A DNA stretch of 64,000 nt from Charina bottae (taxonomy: Eukaryota; Chordata; Lepidosauria; Squamata; Charinaidae): positions 85,756,921 through 85,820,920 of the forward strand of contig JALMGJ010000005.1 of assembly GCA_023362775.1 (NCBI GenBank), written 5' to 3'. Position numbers and translations under genes: made by a program. Each line of letters opens with the position of its first letter. Position 1 is the first letter of the stretch. The notes beneath the pieces were generated by a model that saw nothing but the letters and a program-made list of their open reading frames with translations, was not told where the DNA came from and did no database searches. Positions 34,210 to 46,429 of the stretch are shown piece after piece.

Positions 34210-34574
34210 CTTCAAGATGATGGCCAAAGGAAATGCTGATCTGCATTTGCCCAAGACTTCTCCTGAAGATGTCAAGACTAGTAAGTCAAGTCAAGTCTCC
34301 TTTGAGAGTAGCTTCTTCTGAGAGGTTCTTCTGACTTTCTGTACATCCCCTGGGACTTCCTTGGTGCCCTGTCCAAGGACCCGACCTTTGCTTCACTTCC
34401 TAGCCCATACACGCGACATGGTGCTAAGATGTCACTATTAACGCACAACAATAGTTTTTAAAGCAGACATTTTCCCCTACCCTGTGCATTGTTGCCAAAA
34501 AAAGTGCACATCTGTGTCCATGGAGTCTTTAGCAGTTGAGCATACAGTATACCTTTGCAGCAGAAGATAGCATT

Positions 34575-34785
34575 TGGCCTGGTCACACAAGCCTAAGTAG
34601 AATTGGAGGACCAGGTTAGTACTAGGATGGGACACCACCAGGAGATCCCAAGGATGTAGGCTAGGTTGGAAAATCAAAAATATTTTGAAAGAAAGAAAGT
34701 GGCAAATCATTTCCTTGTTGTAATCAGGTGAACTACATGGAGGTGTCTATTCAATCAGCAGAAATCCAGTTTGACTCGAGAGATT
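34575..34785 (+). mobile_element. 5S-rRNA-derived SINE in LRMDA intron 1
   Basis: GCCTAAGTAGAATTGGAGGA, CCAGGTTAGTACTAGGATGG and GACACCACCAGGAGATCCC match 5S rRNA with divergence. The tail AAGTGGCAAATCATTTCC matches the copy at 22,460. Confidence 0.75.
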
Positions 34786-34793
34786 CTTTAGCT

Positions 34794-35144
34794 CATAGCT
34801 TTCCAAACTGTGTCGCGACACAAAAGTGTGTCGCCTGCGGGGCCCAGGTGTGTTGCGTCAAAACCCGGAAGCGCTGATGGCGTGCCACCGCGGGCCATCA
34901 GCGCTTCCGGGTTTTTGCACGGCATACAAGGACACTGCTGCCACCACCACTGCGGTGCGTGAAAATCTGAAAGCGCCGCAGCGGTGGTGGTGTGCAAAAA
35001 CAAAGCGGTGGTGCTTCCGGGTTTTTGCGCGCTGCCGCAGCAGTGGTGCTTCTGGATTTTTGAGTGCCGCCGCCGCTGCGGTGCTTCTGGGTTTTTGTGC
35101 GCCGCCGATGGTGTGTCGCCACAGGAAAAGTTTGGAAAACCCTG
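34794..35144. mobile_element. GC-rich hAT-type miniature element
   Basis: Begins CATAGCTTTCCAAACTGTGT and ends GTTTGGAAAACCCTG, related to the ends of the element at 51,228. It shares the AACCCGGAAGCGCTGATG block. The interior holds several imperfect repeats of a GGTGCTTCCGGGTTTTTG-type unit. No convincing 8-bp target duplication remains. No coding potential beyond GC-driven frames. Confidence 0.65.
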
Positions 35145-35661
35145 ATTTGAACAGTCAGATAAACTTCACCCTGGAGTTTCAGCTAGTCCAGCTCTCTTCC
35201 AATGCTTCCTTCTGCTCTTTTGCTTCCACTGATTTGGGCAAGTCAACTGTGCTTTGGGGCTTCATGGGCAAACCTGTTTTCATGGAAGCATCTTCTCCTG
35301 GAGATCTGGGGACTGACTTCTTCTTTTAGAAGTCCTTCCTGCAGAAGGAAACACTCTTCTGCCTATGTAAACATGGCCAGCGATGGGTTGCAACGTTGTT
35401 TGAATTCCACCGATACCAGTGGAATGTAAGCACTCTGGTGTGGGCGATGGAACTCACCTGGTGCCGCGTGCTTCTGTGGTTGGGTGGTTTGCCCTAATTC
35501 TCTTCCTGCTTCTGGTTATGTGTGGAAACTCTTCCTGGATCCATAAGACTGATTTCTGAAGCCATTTTTTGAGAAGTGGCATGTAAGCATGTTATAATAT
35601 TCTTTTTATAGAGACCATCTGTTTTCCAAACAAGACTTATTGGAAAAAGCCATATTAAGTA

Positions 35662-35884
35662 CAGGTAGTCTCTGGGTTCAGAACGAGTTCCATTCCAAGG
35701 TCTGTCCTTAAATTGAATTTGTATGTAAGCCAGAACAGCATTATTGTATAATACTGTATACAGTAAGTAGTATTCTGTAATTAACTCAAACCATTGTGTA
35801 TTTAACTTGAATTTTGCCACAATAGGCTCCGTTCTTAACTAGGGGTCATCCTTAACCCAGGGCGTTCTTAACCCGAGGACTACG
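35662..35884. mobile_element. Tigger/pogo-like miniature element
   Basis: Inverted ends CAGGTAGTCTCTGGGTT and AACCCGAGGACTACG, flanked by TA dinucleotides (35660-35661 and 35885-35886) as in Tc1/mariner-type insertion. 223 bp, non-coding. Confidence 0.65.
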
Positions 35885-36126
35885 TACTAGTTTTGGTTAT
35901 GCAATGTTGGCCTTTTTAGATATAGCAGGAGCAACTGCCCTTGCCATCTGTAGGCTTACTCAGCAGCCATTGGCTTCCTCGCCCTCTTAACTTTTATCCT
36001 GCGCTTCCCACCAAGTCTTTCATCAAATGCTTAAACTTCACTGAAATACGTATTTAAACATCCCAGGGCCACGAATAAGGCCGTCTGTGTGATCTGGAAG
36101 AACATCTTTGCTGGATCTTTGGTATA

Positions 36127-36448
36127 AGTAAAGGGAAAGGTTTCCCCTGCACAGTCATGTCCAACTCTAGGGGGCGGTGCTCATCTCCGTTTCTTAGCCG
36201 AAGAGCCAGTGTTGTCCGAAGACGCTTCCGCGGTCATGTGGCCGGCATGACGCGCGTGGATCGCTGTTACCATCCCACCGAAGTGGTACCTCTTTATCTT
36301 CTTGCATTTGCATGCTTTCAAATTGCTAGGTTGGCAAGAGCTGGGGCGAGTGCAGGAGCTCACTCCGTCAAGTGGCACTCGGGTCTCGAACTGCCGACCT
36401 TCCGATCGACAAGCCTGGCGTCTTAACCACTGAGCCATCGTGCCCCCT
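36127..36448 (-). mobile_element. Sauria-type tRNA-derived SINE
   Basis: Minus-strand copy. The 3' tail appears as GGTTTCCCCTGCACAGTCAT and the tRNA-like head as GACCTTCCGATCGACAAGCC near 36,398, followed by ACTGAGCCATCGTGCCCCCT. Confidence 0.85.
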
Positions 36449-39400
36449 TTGGGATACCAGTTCATAAATTCCGATTCATGAGAAGAAAATTTGTAAAAAG
36501 TGTCAGGAGGTGAAAAGGAAGGCAATTTGATCGAATCAGCCTTTTGAATTGAATTGTTGTTCGTTGTTCTGGTTTATTACGGTCACTGACCAGTACAAGA
36601 TTCTACAAGGTATGCTCATTGAACCTTACAATATGCACCATCCGATTTAAAATAGTTTTAAAATTATAAGTTAAATTACATTTTTGAATTGAATTTTCAA
36701 GTGGGAGCTACCAGACATTTTGAATGGAAACACTCTTGAATCCAACTGAAAACTTCTGAATTGTATGGTCAGATTGATTCAACAATTTGAAACAACCCAA
36801 CGTCAACCATGTGGATTGTTTTGACTCATCAAATTGGGGATTTGAATCTTCTGTGATTTGTACATTCCTACTAGAAAGGGCAGACATTTTGTACAATAAT
36901 TTATCTTTATGATAAAAATATGCTGCTTTCTTTACCAAGTTCATAGTGGCTGCTTTTAACTGGTTTTGTACATATGTGTTGCTTTCAGTCCATTACTATG
37001 GTCAATGACCAGAATTTTGCTTAAAGAAGGTAGTAATTAAAACATATTAAAATAAAATAATAGTAAACAACAATAACTAAATAATCAATATGATTGGTTA
37101 TCATGGATTTTATAAAGAATAAAACAAGATTTGGCCACATTAAAAGAAACAATCATATTGGTCAGCTGACAGCAACTGTATATAACAAAAATCTGAATGA
37201 CCCAGAAATTTAATTAATGGGTGGGGGTAATAAAATATAGCCATGCCTTTTTATAAAATGGATTGTATTTTCAGCCATTCTTTGGCCACAAGGACACAGT
37301 CTTGAAGGATGAGGGATTTTCTTGAATTTTTCTTCAAGGACAGCTGTTGGAAGTGCATTAAAATGTAGTAGGGTTAATGCTCTCCTAAATTTAGGGATGG
37401 ATATTTGGTTTAAAAAAAGAAGACTGGCTACTCAAAAAAAAAAATCTGGTGAGGGATGACAAATCCAACTGTCTTTCTACATCCATAATGCATTGTTTAA
37501 GGCTTGATACCACCTGTTTTTGGCCATCATACATCCTGTGAAAAGCCGTAACTCTGCAGCTTCTGATAACTTTGAATCAATTTAGAGAAGACTAATTTAT
37601 CAGCCAGGATTAAGGGACCTAGGTCCACAGGAAAATAAAACACACCAGTAATTTCAACTAGAATGAAAAAACACACAGCCGTATGCTGGTCTCCACTGTA
37701 ATCACACCAGCGTCACAGTGAAGGCCTACATTAGGCATACTTCATGCTATTTGGAAAATAACCCTTAGAAATTTAGATGATAATCTCTCTAAGGGGGAAA
37801 AGTGTTATATGGGCCTAAATGGGCACCAAGTAAGAGCTGTGCGTGAACTTTGCTGCAAATACTTTAAGAGCAGTTGATACAGATAATGCTTCTCTGGAGT
37901 AATAAAAAAATGCAGGGCTATATGTTGCTTTTAAAAAGCTTAGGGACCCAAGTGGTGAATGTTGACAGATTACTGGAAGGTCTTTACTAATTCTGGAGCA
38001 GTATTCAGAATAATTACATTGACATCTCTGCCAGAGGGATCTTTCTTCCTTTTAATTCTGGATATTGTGAAAAGTGGGCCTTTTGTCCTAAAGCAGAATT
38101 TATTGTAAGAAAAGGAATAGCAGATTCCCCTAAAAGGAAGGAGGAAAATTGGAAGAATAAAAGCTGGGCTTTCTATTTTTTCAGCTCATGTATTCACAGT
38201 AAAACTATTTCTCTGTAGTCGGTGATCTCTTTCTCAGATAAAGTTATGGAACAAGGATGAATGAAAGCAGATGAAAGACTACAGTATCAGTCTGCGATCA
38301 TTTTAAGACTTGCTGAACTACAAGGGTGATTTGTAAAGTTAGGGGAGGCTTTGGTAAGTTGTCGTGCAGAATAGGTTGTATGTTGGAAAACATGAAATAT
38401 CATCCAAACACAACTTGCCTGACTCTTGTTTTCCTGTTTTTATCTGGAATTGGGAAAAATGGGAGCTTCGGAGACAAATGGAAACTTCATAACAACCTTA
38501 AAAATGGAGTTCTGAACTGAACATATTATTACTTAGCTGATAAACTACCCTGACTAATAGGAACTTATCAAAATTATTCTTGCAATGTAAAATGTATCAC
38601 TGTGGGTTTTTGAAATATAAAACAGGATGAACTTTCCTAAGTTACTTACTAAAGTAATGATAGAATTCATTGGAGATTTCAAAGAAGTATTTCCCCCTAA
38701 ACTTTCAACCACTGTTCTATGTGTTGCAAGATTCTTGGTCAGCATCATCCTTTCTTTGACAACACAAATACATGGATGGCTCCTCCTCCTTTTAAATAAG
38801 TTAGGATGTTCTCCCACAATGTCTTTATTCATTTGTTTAGTGACTGTCACTCAGTTTTAAGCAACTCTGATCTCTTTGGGGCATCACAATTTCCCCCTAT
38901 TTTTGTATAGGTGACAACAAAGCATTTCCTTCAATGGGGAATGGTTGCTAAAAGATTTGCTTCAATGAGCTTTGTTGGCTTTTGGTATGGAATGTCTGCT
39001 TAGGTTAGGACTGGAAAAAGCACAATTATTAAAAGGATCAAAGCAAGGAATCCCAAGTACATGGAAGCTAGTTTTGGAGAAATGGCACTGGTTTAAAGAT
39101 ATGGATTGCCTGTCTGTGGGCCTTCTCATGTTCAGTTTGTGTACCTGAAACCAAATAGAGCAGACAAAGCAAAGGTATGCTCTCTTTATTGTTGTTTTTA
39201 TGAAAAGATAGGGTATTAAGGGTGGTTCCTGGAACTTTCTACCAGCCTGATAACTCTGAGACAGCGTAATAGTTAAGTCCAAGTTTTATCTCTTCTGTTC
39301 TGTTCTGAAGTGGCCACGTCTAGTTGCAGTAATGTTCCACTTATGCATATCTTAGTTTGAAGTAATCAAGCATCCTCATACAGCTGAGATTCCTATTTAG

Positions 39401-40026
39401 TTGCTGGGATATGGTGTGAACTGTTTGCATGCTGCTTAATTTCTCCCATATCTTTGGAGGTCAAGTTCATTTTTTGAAATAACAATAAGACACCATTTGT
39501 GATACCTCTGGCTCTGACAGCCCATCGTCAGGGTCAAGTTGCGGATGAGCACGGTAGTAAAATACAGCTCTTGTCTCAGCTGGAAATGTGTATTCCAAAA
39601 CTAATTTGAGCATGTAATATATTTGGATTTCAATTTATGCATGTTACATATGTGCAAATATAAACATTTAAACCACTATGAAACTGGTATAACCCAGGCT
39701 GGATGATGCTAACTAGGGTTGTGCAAGGAGGACTTTACAAAGTACACAAGTAAAGTATCCTTGAAGTGTTTAGCCAGCTAAGTCCTCTTTAGGACTCAGT
39801 GTGGTTGCTTCAAGGACATCCCCAAGTTCAGTCTCTCTCATGCATACACAAAATAACACTGCTGGGACCACAGCTGCTCTTGCACGCATGTGTGGAGACA
39901 ACCTTGGAAGGCCATTGAAGGAGCCATGTCAGGCCCTTCTAGAGGCTACAGCTGCCCCTACGCTTCAAGGAGAGGTGTTTCGCTTTCATCAAGACACCAA
40001 TTAGTATCCCTTTAAAGGCTTTGCAT

Positions 40027-40362
40027 GGGGCGTGGTGGATCAGCGGGTAAGACACCAGGCTTGTCGATCGGAAGATCGCAAGTTCGGAGGTTCGAGACCC
40101 TAGCCCCGTGTGACGGAGTGTGCTCCTGCACTCGCCCCAGCTCTTGCCAGCCTAGCAATTTGAAAGCATGCAAATGCAAGTAGATGAATAGGTACCACTT
40201 CGGTGGGAAGGTAACAGCGTTCCGCGTGTGTCATGCTGGCCACATGACCGTGGAAGCATCTTCGGACAACGCTGGCTCTTCGGCTAACAAATGGAGATGA
40301 GTACCGGCCCCTAGAGTCGGACACGACTGCACAACTGTGCGGGGGGTGCCTTTACCTTTTTA
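40027..40362 (+). mobile_element. Sauria-type tRNA-derived SINE upstream of LRMDA exon 2
   Basis: GGGGCGTGGTGGATCAGCGG through CTAGAGTCGGACACGACTGC to GGTGCCTTTACCTTTT. Flanked by TAAAGGCTTTGCAT and TAAAGGCTTTTCAT (13/14), a retroposition target duplication. Confidence 0.9.
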
Positions 40363-40526
40363 AAGGCTTTTCATAGCCTTTGTATGATTACTCCACTATG
40401 TGGCATGTATTTGGAGAGGAAATTGGAGAATGCAGTGTCTCCTTGCCTGTGCAATATATCCCTGGGGTACATGCATGTGGACATAAAAAATTCAAGGGTT
40501 GTGTCCAAAATCTCAAGCACCAAGGT

Positions 40527-40572
40527 CAGTGTTTCTCATCCTTTAAGAAGTTGCCAAGGTTGAGAAACACTG
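40527..40572. mobile_element. Internally deleted hAT miniature element
   Basis: Only 46 bp: CAGTGTTTCTCATCC joined almost directly to the right arm TTGCCAAGGTTGAGAAACAC. Flanks ACCAAGGT and ACCTAGGG match at 6 of 8 positions. It lies 318 bp upstream of LRMDA exon 2. Confidence 0.7.
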
Positions 40573-40889
40573 ACCTAGGGACAGCTGATTCCTTACATGG
40601 ATGTTATTCATGTAGACCCTGTTATAGCTCTGTAGAAGTTGGAAAGCAACTTAAAGTATTCCTGCTTCCTACCATAGAAAGAGGGAACAATCAGGATCCA
40701 TATAATCTGTTTCAGATCACGGTGATGAAGATAGTAGGCCCTAATTTAGGAAGGTCTGAATTGAAACTTAACTCTCTACCTTAAACTCATTATATAGCCT
40801 TAGGTAAATGAAATCTCTATATTTCATCTTCTTTCTACCTGCGATAGTACTGGCTTATTTTGCTTAATCTTCTGCCTTAATCCTTATAG

Positions 40890-40990
40890 GTGTCTTACAT
40901 TGGCCAAGACTGCAAAGCAATTCCAGAATTCCTTGGGAGAAAATATGGAAGCATCGCAAAAAGGCTGGATCTTAGCTTCAATTTGTTAAA
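40890..40990 (+). CDS. LRMDA: LRMDA (C10orf11) coding exon 2, start of the leucine-rich repeats
   Basis: A 101-bp exon between a TTATAG acceptor and a GTAGGT donor. It reads [19 protein letters not shown] and then [15 protein letters not shown], ending after the second base of a codon. The LDLSFNLL block has the LxLxxNxL pattern of a leucine-rich repeat and matches my memory of LRMDA exon 2. The frame joins coding exon 1 exactly (phase 0). Substitutions such as [11 protein letters not shown], where I recall EHLGRDCGHFA in human, are plausible for a distant orthologue. The next exon (SLEGLSAF region in human) was not found in the remaining 23 kb, which fits the very large introns of this gene. 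Confidence 0.92.
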
Positions 40991-41609
40991 GTAGGTCATA
41001 AATATAAATGGTTGAGCTACACCTTAACAGTAGAAACTTCATTGCTCTCTTTTTGCTATAGGTCATCAATAAATGCTTAACTCTGCATGTGTATATCTAA
41101 TTCCATGAACATTGTACTAAACATAATTGCAGAAAGCTATTTATATTTAATATCCCCTTTACATATGGGAGAATATCAGTCAAAAGTATTGCTTGACCTC
41201 AGTGGCTACGTCTCTATTTTTGTTGTGTAAGGTTTTTATCTTCTTTGTTACCTGCTTTTGCCAAAAGAAGACCAGAATGAAAATGGGTTTAAGGAGCAGA
41301 GGAAGAATTTGATTTAATGATTCAGAAATAGATCTATTTCTTAAAAAAAAAACCATTTCCTTGTTTTCAGAATGAAAAGTGTTTCTTGAATATGAATACA
41401 ATGCAGTTGTGGAAACAATAAAACATGCTGGGTTATAGTTAAATACAGCTCTCATGGAACTTAGGAACCTTCTTTTAAAAGCCATGCAATACATCTGTCT
41501 ACCTTATGCAGAATTGGTATGGCTTTCTCTCTGTACCACAGAAAGGAGATAAAATAAAAGTGTTTACTTAGAAGTTAAGGCTGTTTACCTGAACATAAAA
41601 GGACAGGAC

Positions 41610-41990
41610 TGGACTCTTAAGTGACAAGAAGGAACAGCTGGTAGTTACGGTGCAAGGTATCTAAACTATTCAGTAGTTCAGAGAGTCCAAAGCCTCTTGA
41701 TTTGGAAAAAGAAGCGGGCTGTGTATTTTCAGTATATTGATGACATACAAATCCTTTTAGACAATCCTGCTTCCAGTGGCTTGATATAAATATTACACAG
41801 AATAGGGGCAATCCAGAAGGATGTCATACTTGTTGGCACTGGCAACCTGATGGCACCGTCAAGTCCAGAAGGAGTGCATCTGTTCCGTCCGCCATTAGGA
41901 CAAAGGCCTTTCAGTCTCAAAGCCAGAAAGAAAGTTAGATTGACATTAAGTTCATCTAGAAACCAACTGAGAGCTCTTCTTCACAGCCAA
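41610..41990 (-). mobile_element. Degraded L2-like LINE reverse-transcriptase fragment
   Basis: The minus strand reads SFWIAPILCNIYIKPLEAGL and, after a shift, HQYTENTQPASFSKS. This resembles the LSPILFNIYMKPLGE and HQYADDTQLYFSFP blocks of vertebrate L2-type RTs, with the catalytic box lost. Several frameshifts. Confidence 0.6.
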
Positions 41991-42941
41991 ATGAACGTGC
42001 TTTTGAATCAGTGTGTTTCTAAAAAAATTAAAATGGTGTAAACACGTTCTTAGTATTTTTGTTCTGAGCGGAATTTGCCACCCTGTTTCACCCCAGTCAG
42101 CCTTGGGGAATTTGGCTTCTCTGCTTCAAACAAGATCTTCAAACCCTTTGAAACACTTGAGAACCTGGGATTTTTTCCCCCCAGACTACGTCGCTAGGAG
42201 GAAAGCTGAGCCAGAAACAGAGGCCCCCACACAGAGGGGGCTTAGAGCCTCCAAATGGAGGCTGGGGGCTAGGTGACTGGCTTCTGCACTCATCTTCTCT
42301 TCCAAGGCTCAGCTGGGAGACAGCAGCTCCATGTGTGGAGATTTCCCCCCACCCTTAACTGTTACTGGAATAGCTGCTTTTCTTCTCCAGGGCTAGAAAT
42401 CACAAAAGAGTTGCTTAAAAGTTCTACCTGCAAGGATAGTGGCTGGTTGATATTCGTGTGACTGTAACTTTTAAAAAAAATATGTGATTCCCAGCCCCTG
42501 TGGAACAGATGTGCCACAGCAGCACTAAGCCCGTGTGTATGATGGAGGGGGGTTTCCCCCCTGACTCCTCCAGAACTTTTATTTTTGTGTGCCCATGAGA
42601 ATATTGATCTCCTGGAGGACCTGCGTTTGGTCTTCCTTGAGACTGATATTCCCATGTCCAGACTCCTGAAACGCCAGTGAGGTTTCTCTTGCAGCCACAG
42701 TGAACATGGCCATGGAGCGTCTGGATGAGAGGGGACAGTCCCCTAGCCGATGGCAGGTACATTAGAATTCAGCAGATTGCTGATTGTTGAAGGTTCCTCC
42801 TTTCTCTCCATGTACCCTAGAATGTCCACCTTGTGTTGGAAAATAAGGGGAAACACCACTTGCATGCCAGAATGTTTTAGACTGACAGACTGGTGATGAC
42901 ATAAGCAATATTATGGGACGTAATATTATTATTATTATTAT

Positions 42942-43428
42942 GGGACGCGGTGGCTCAGCGGGTTAAACCGCTGAGCTGCAAGACTGCCGATCGGACGGTC
43001 GGCAGTTCAAACCCCCCGCGCAACGAGGTGAGCTCTCGTTGCTCGTCCCAGCTCCTGTCAACCCAACAGTTCGAAAGCTTTGCGAGTAGGTAAATGGGTA
43101 CCACCTTAAGTGGGAGAATTTGCTGGCGTCCTGTCGGGGGTCGCCCACCAAACGGAAGATCTTGGAATGCGGTGGTACGACGGATCCCGGAAGAACAGCT
43201 CCATCTACAGGACGTCGGCAGCCGGCTCTGACGCAAGGTATTTTGGAACTTGTAGTCATGGATGAGTCGGTTCCCTTACCCCTTCCCTTAACACGCGGTT
43301 AATTGAAATTTATAACAGGAAAAATGTATAACATGAATTGTATATGTATGTAAGCCGCCTAGAGTCCTCCGTTAGGGAGGGGATAGGCGGGGTATAAATA
43401 TCAATATAAATAAATAAATAAATAAAAT
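42942..43428 (+). mobile_element. tRNA-derived SINE with an L2-like LINE tail
   Basis: The tRNA-like head GGTGGCTCAGCGGGTTAAAC and GGTCGGCAGTTCAAACC differs from the Sauria SINEs. The body includes GAGCTCTCGTTGCTCGTCCC. The 3' end is TAAGCCGCCTAGAGTCCTCC, GGCGGGGTATAAATATC and an (AAAT)n run, the same tail as the L2-like LINE fragments elsewhere in the window. This implies a different mobilising partner. Confidence 0.7.
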
Positions 43429-45999
43429 ATTGTGAGGACATATCCTCTGCAGATGGTTAGTGGGGTGTCTTCACGTTGCAGCAATCAGGGTGTGTGGATT
43501 GAGACTCATACATTGTTTGGTTCTGAGCTTCTTTCCTGGCAAATGATTTACAAACAATGCTTTGCTGAAACCATTTGCAAATGAGAATGAAACTCTAGTT
43601 TGGTCTAAGCTTCAGCAGAAAATTACGATACCTTGATGTGCATGAAGATAGGAAGGAAGGCTATAATTGCCTCTTCATGTATTGGTAAGCAGCGTGTTTT
43701 TTATGGATATGAATTAAGCAATTATGGTATATAACCTGTAATTATTTTTGTGGATTACTTAGATCAGTTTATATAGTACTTGTCAGCCATGTGCTCCTTA
43801 GTCATAGTCCTGAGAGATATGGTGGTCCCTGATTGCTGTTGCAAATTAAAACAACTTGCATGTATTATTGTTCTTATTTGAGCCATGATAGATGTACACG
43901 GTGTCTTTTGTCATTACCTTTCTCTTTCTTCTTCTTTTTAATGTTTGGTCATTCAACTTATCCCTGCTTTTAATTTAATTTTTCAAATAGCATAAAGCAT
44001 TATTGGGATCTTGCTTAATCAGAGATTTGTAATGGTTCCTGGAAATCTTGAAGTGAAAAGAAAAAGATGAAATTACTGACAGTAGCTGTATGCATTCCTC
44101 ATTTGATTATTTTTAGAGAAGCAAACAGGCTTTGCTTTTGGCACTGGCAGAACGGAGCTGGATGCTCTACTGCCCGACTCCTTTGCCTGCTTAAAAGCAG
44201 CAAGAAAATATATCTAAATTAAAGTTCATTTATATCTAGCATGAATGTAAGGTATGCAAATGGACACGATACGATAGTAGCTTATATCAGATTGTTCTTT
44301 GTGTACCTTCTGTGTTACGCTGTTCTAAAGAGAGAAGAAATGCAACTTAAAGGAAATCAGGCACGTTTTAAGGAGAGAAGAGAAAATAGGCCAGACACCT
44401 GAAAGATTTACACTTTCTTCTTCCTTGAATTGCTCAGGGCTTATATTTTACCAAACCCAGAGATGTCACAGACACCAACAGAGGTTTTCGCATGTAACTT
44501 GTATGTAAAAAGCGGCTCTTTTTTTTTTTTTTTAAAGGGAATGGATCTTTTCAATAGCAAGTTGCAGTATGATCTGGGAATCTGCTTTTACTTCAGTATT
44601 CGTTAGTAGGAGTTTTATTTCACTTTCCCACAGGTACACCAAGCCAGTGTCTAACAAAATAAGGAAGGAGAAATGTTAAAACAAAGCATGAAAAAGAATA
44701 AAAATTAATATTTAAAAATCTGCCTCAAACTATTTTAAACAGAGATTCCTTTGTTCCTTTTTACAATGGAGAGAGATAAGAGGAGGCAGTCCCAGATGTT
44801 GTTGGTAAAGCAGAAGGCCCATTTTACACATCTGGGCCTGGGGTCTCTGAAAGAGCCTGTCCATGCAAATATATTCTCAGATCAAATAAGGTGGGTTTTA
44901 AAAATGCATCAGAAGATCTCTAAAATAGATCTTTTGATCCTGGCCATGGTTAATGAAGCTGGATTGCTGCAAAAAGTTTGCTAGATCAGAAAAAGAAGAT
45001 TGATTTTTGTCTTTTTAATATTATTTAATATTATTATTGTAAATTGCCTGGAGTTATTTGAGCTGGGATGTACACACACACAGACACATGCTTCATAGTC
45101 ATATACTGTATATAGTAAAATAGAAATGAGAAAAAATTGCTTAAAATATACAGCCTAAAGAAACATCTCTGAAATCAGCATACTGAGAGATCACCAGACT
45201 GTTTCCAGCTGCCAAAATCTCCACCATCGCATAGCTAAACGGAGTGCAATATTATGGGCAAACCTAAAAAGAAAGTCATTTGGTATTTTTACAATATGGA
45301 TGAAATGTCCTTCCATGAGCCAATCCTCCCTCTGCTCTCTATTACAGATCTTGATTTGTACATACATTTTCATCTCTTTGGAATTTTTAGCAAGCGTGAA
45401 TTGTTTGTGCTGAAAAGATAGATTGCTTGGGTCAACCTTAGGATGAAGGACCATCTGAGCAAGCTTCTCTGTTACTTAATTGTGGTATTTCTTTCACGCC
45501 TGAAATTCATGTGTGGTTTAGACTAGTCTTTAAAAAAATGCTCCTAGTTTTCTTTGGATAATTTGGGGACAGCCATTTTAGAGGACTTGCTGGAACAAGA
45601 GCTGTGGGACAAGCTAGTCCATAGCTGATACAGGAAGAGTTAAAACTCGTTTCATAGGAATCTTTTTGCAGTTATGGACTCTGGTCAAATCTTAGGACAC
45701 TTTGGATACCGTTTCATTGGAACCTTAAAGCTTTCTGGATATGTCTGGGGACATTCTGCTCAGTCTAGCTGGCTACAGTTGTAAGCTGTAAAAGGAGAGG
45801 GAGAAACAAAGGAGAAATTTAAGATAAAGCACGTCATCTTTCTATTCCTCACGATGAATCTTCTTTTGCTTCAATAGGGGGAAAATGCTATTGTTAAAAC
45901 TTTTCACTGTGGTACCTTTTATTAGGTACCGGGAATATTTTCCTTGTAATTGGGCAAATCTTAATAGTAGCAATTGCATATTTATCAGTGTGAGAGGCT

Positions 46000-46260
46000 G
46001 TTAATAATGTAGCTGTCATGCACAAACACATTTCTGCATGAAATCCATTTAGTCTCTGCATTATTCGGTCTGGAATGTCATTGGGACATCAAAACCCTCC
46101 CTTCAGCGCTCCAGCCCAGGGCCCTGCAGCGGCGGGAGAAAGGGCTTGATCAATAAATGTAACATGTTAATGCCAAGCAAATAGAATAAAAGACTCTCTC
46201 TGACAAGACATGAAAAATCACCTTGTGTCAGCTGGCATGGCGGTGCCATTTCAGCAGAGA
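46000..46260. promoter_or_regulatory. Candidate conserved non-coding element in LRMDA intron 2
   Basis: Repeat-free sequence with balanced composition, containing GGTCTGGAATGTCATTGGGA, CTTGATCAATAAATGTAAC and ACCTTGTGTCAGCTGGCATG. It differs from the surrounding AT-rich intron. Judged only by appearance; a cross-species alignment would decide. Confidence 0.3.
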
Positions 46261-46429
46261 CACTTGAGAACTTGATCTGACAAGGAAAGAGGAGAGATGA
46301 TGGTTGTAAGATGCTTTTGTTTCAAACTTCTTTTTTGACCTGTCAGGCGTTTGAATGGTCCCTTTTTTGTCGTGTGAAAATTGTAGTCTGAGGCAGTTTG
46401 GAAGCTGTTCTCTTCTCAAATGGTGAATG

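Larger units (their letters stand above)
31873..40889 (+). other. LRMDA: LRMDA intron 1 (9,017 bp, phase 0)
   Basis: Runs from the GTAAGT donor after codon 10 to the TTATAG acceptor before GTG TCT TAC. It holds hAT miniature elements (32,503 and 40,527), a probable LTR (33,707), a 5S-derived SINE (34,575), a GC-rich hAT-type element (34,794), a Tigger-like element (35,662) and two Sauria SINEs (36,127 and 40,027). 36,450-40,020 is AT-rich with no gene or repeat I can name. Confidence 0.8.

Noticed and set aside
42682..42756. Exon-like segment: TTTCTCTTGCAG acceptor, open frame, CAG before GTACAT
   Set aside because: The core GAACATGGCCATGGAGCGT also occurs at about 27,208 next to a 5S-derived SINE, so it is repeat-derived. 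It does not match LRMDA.
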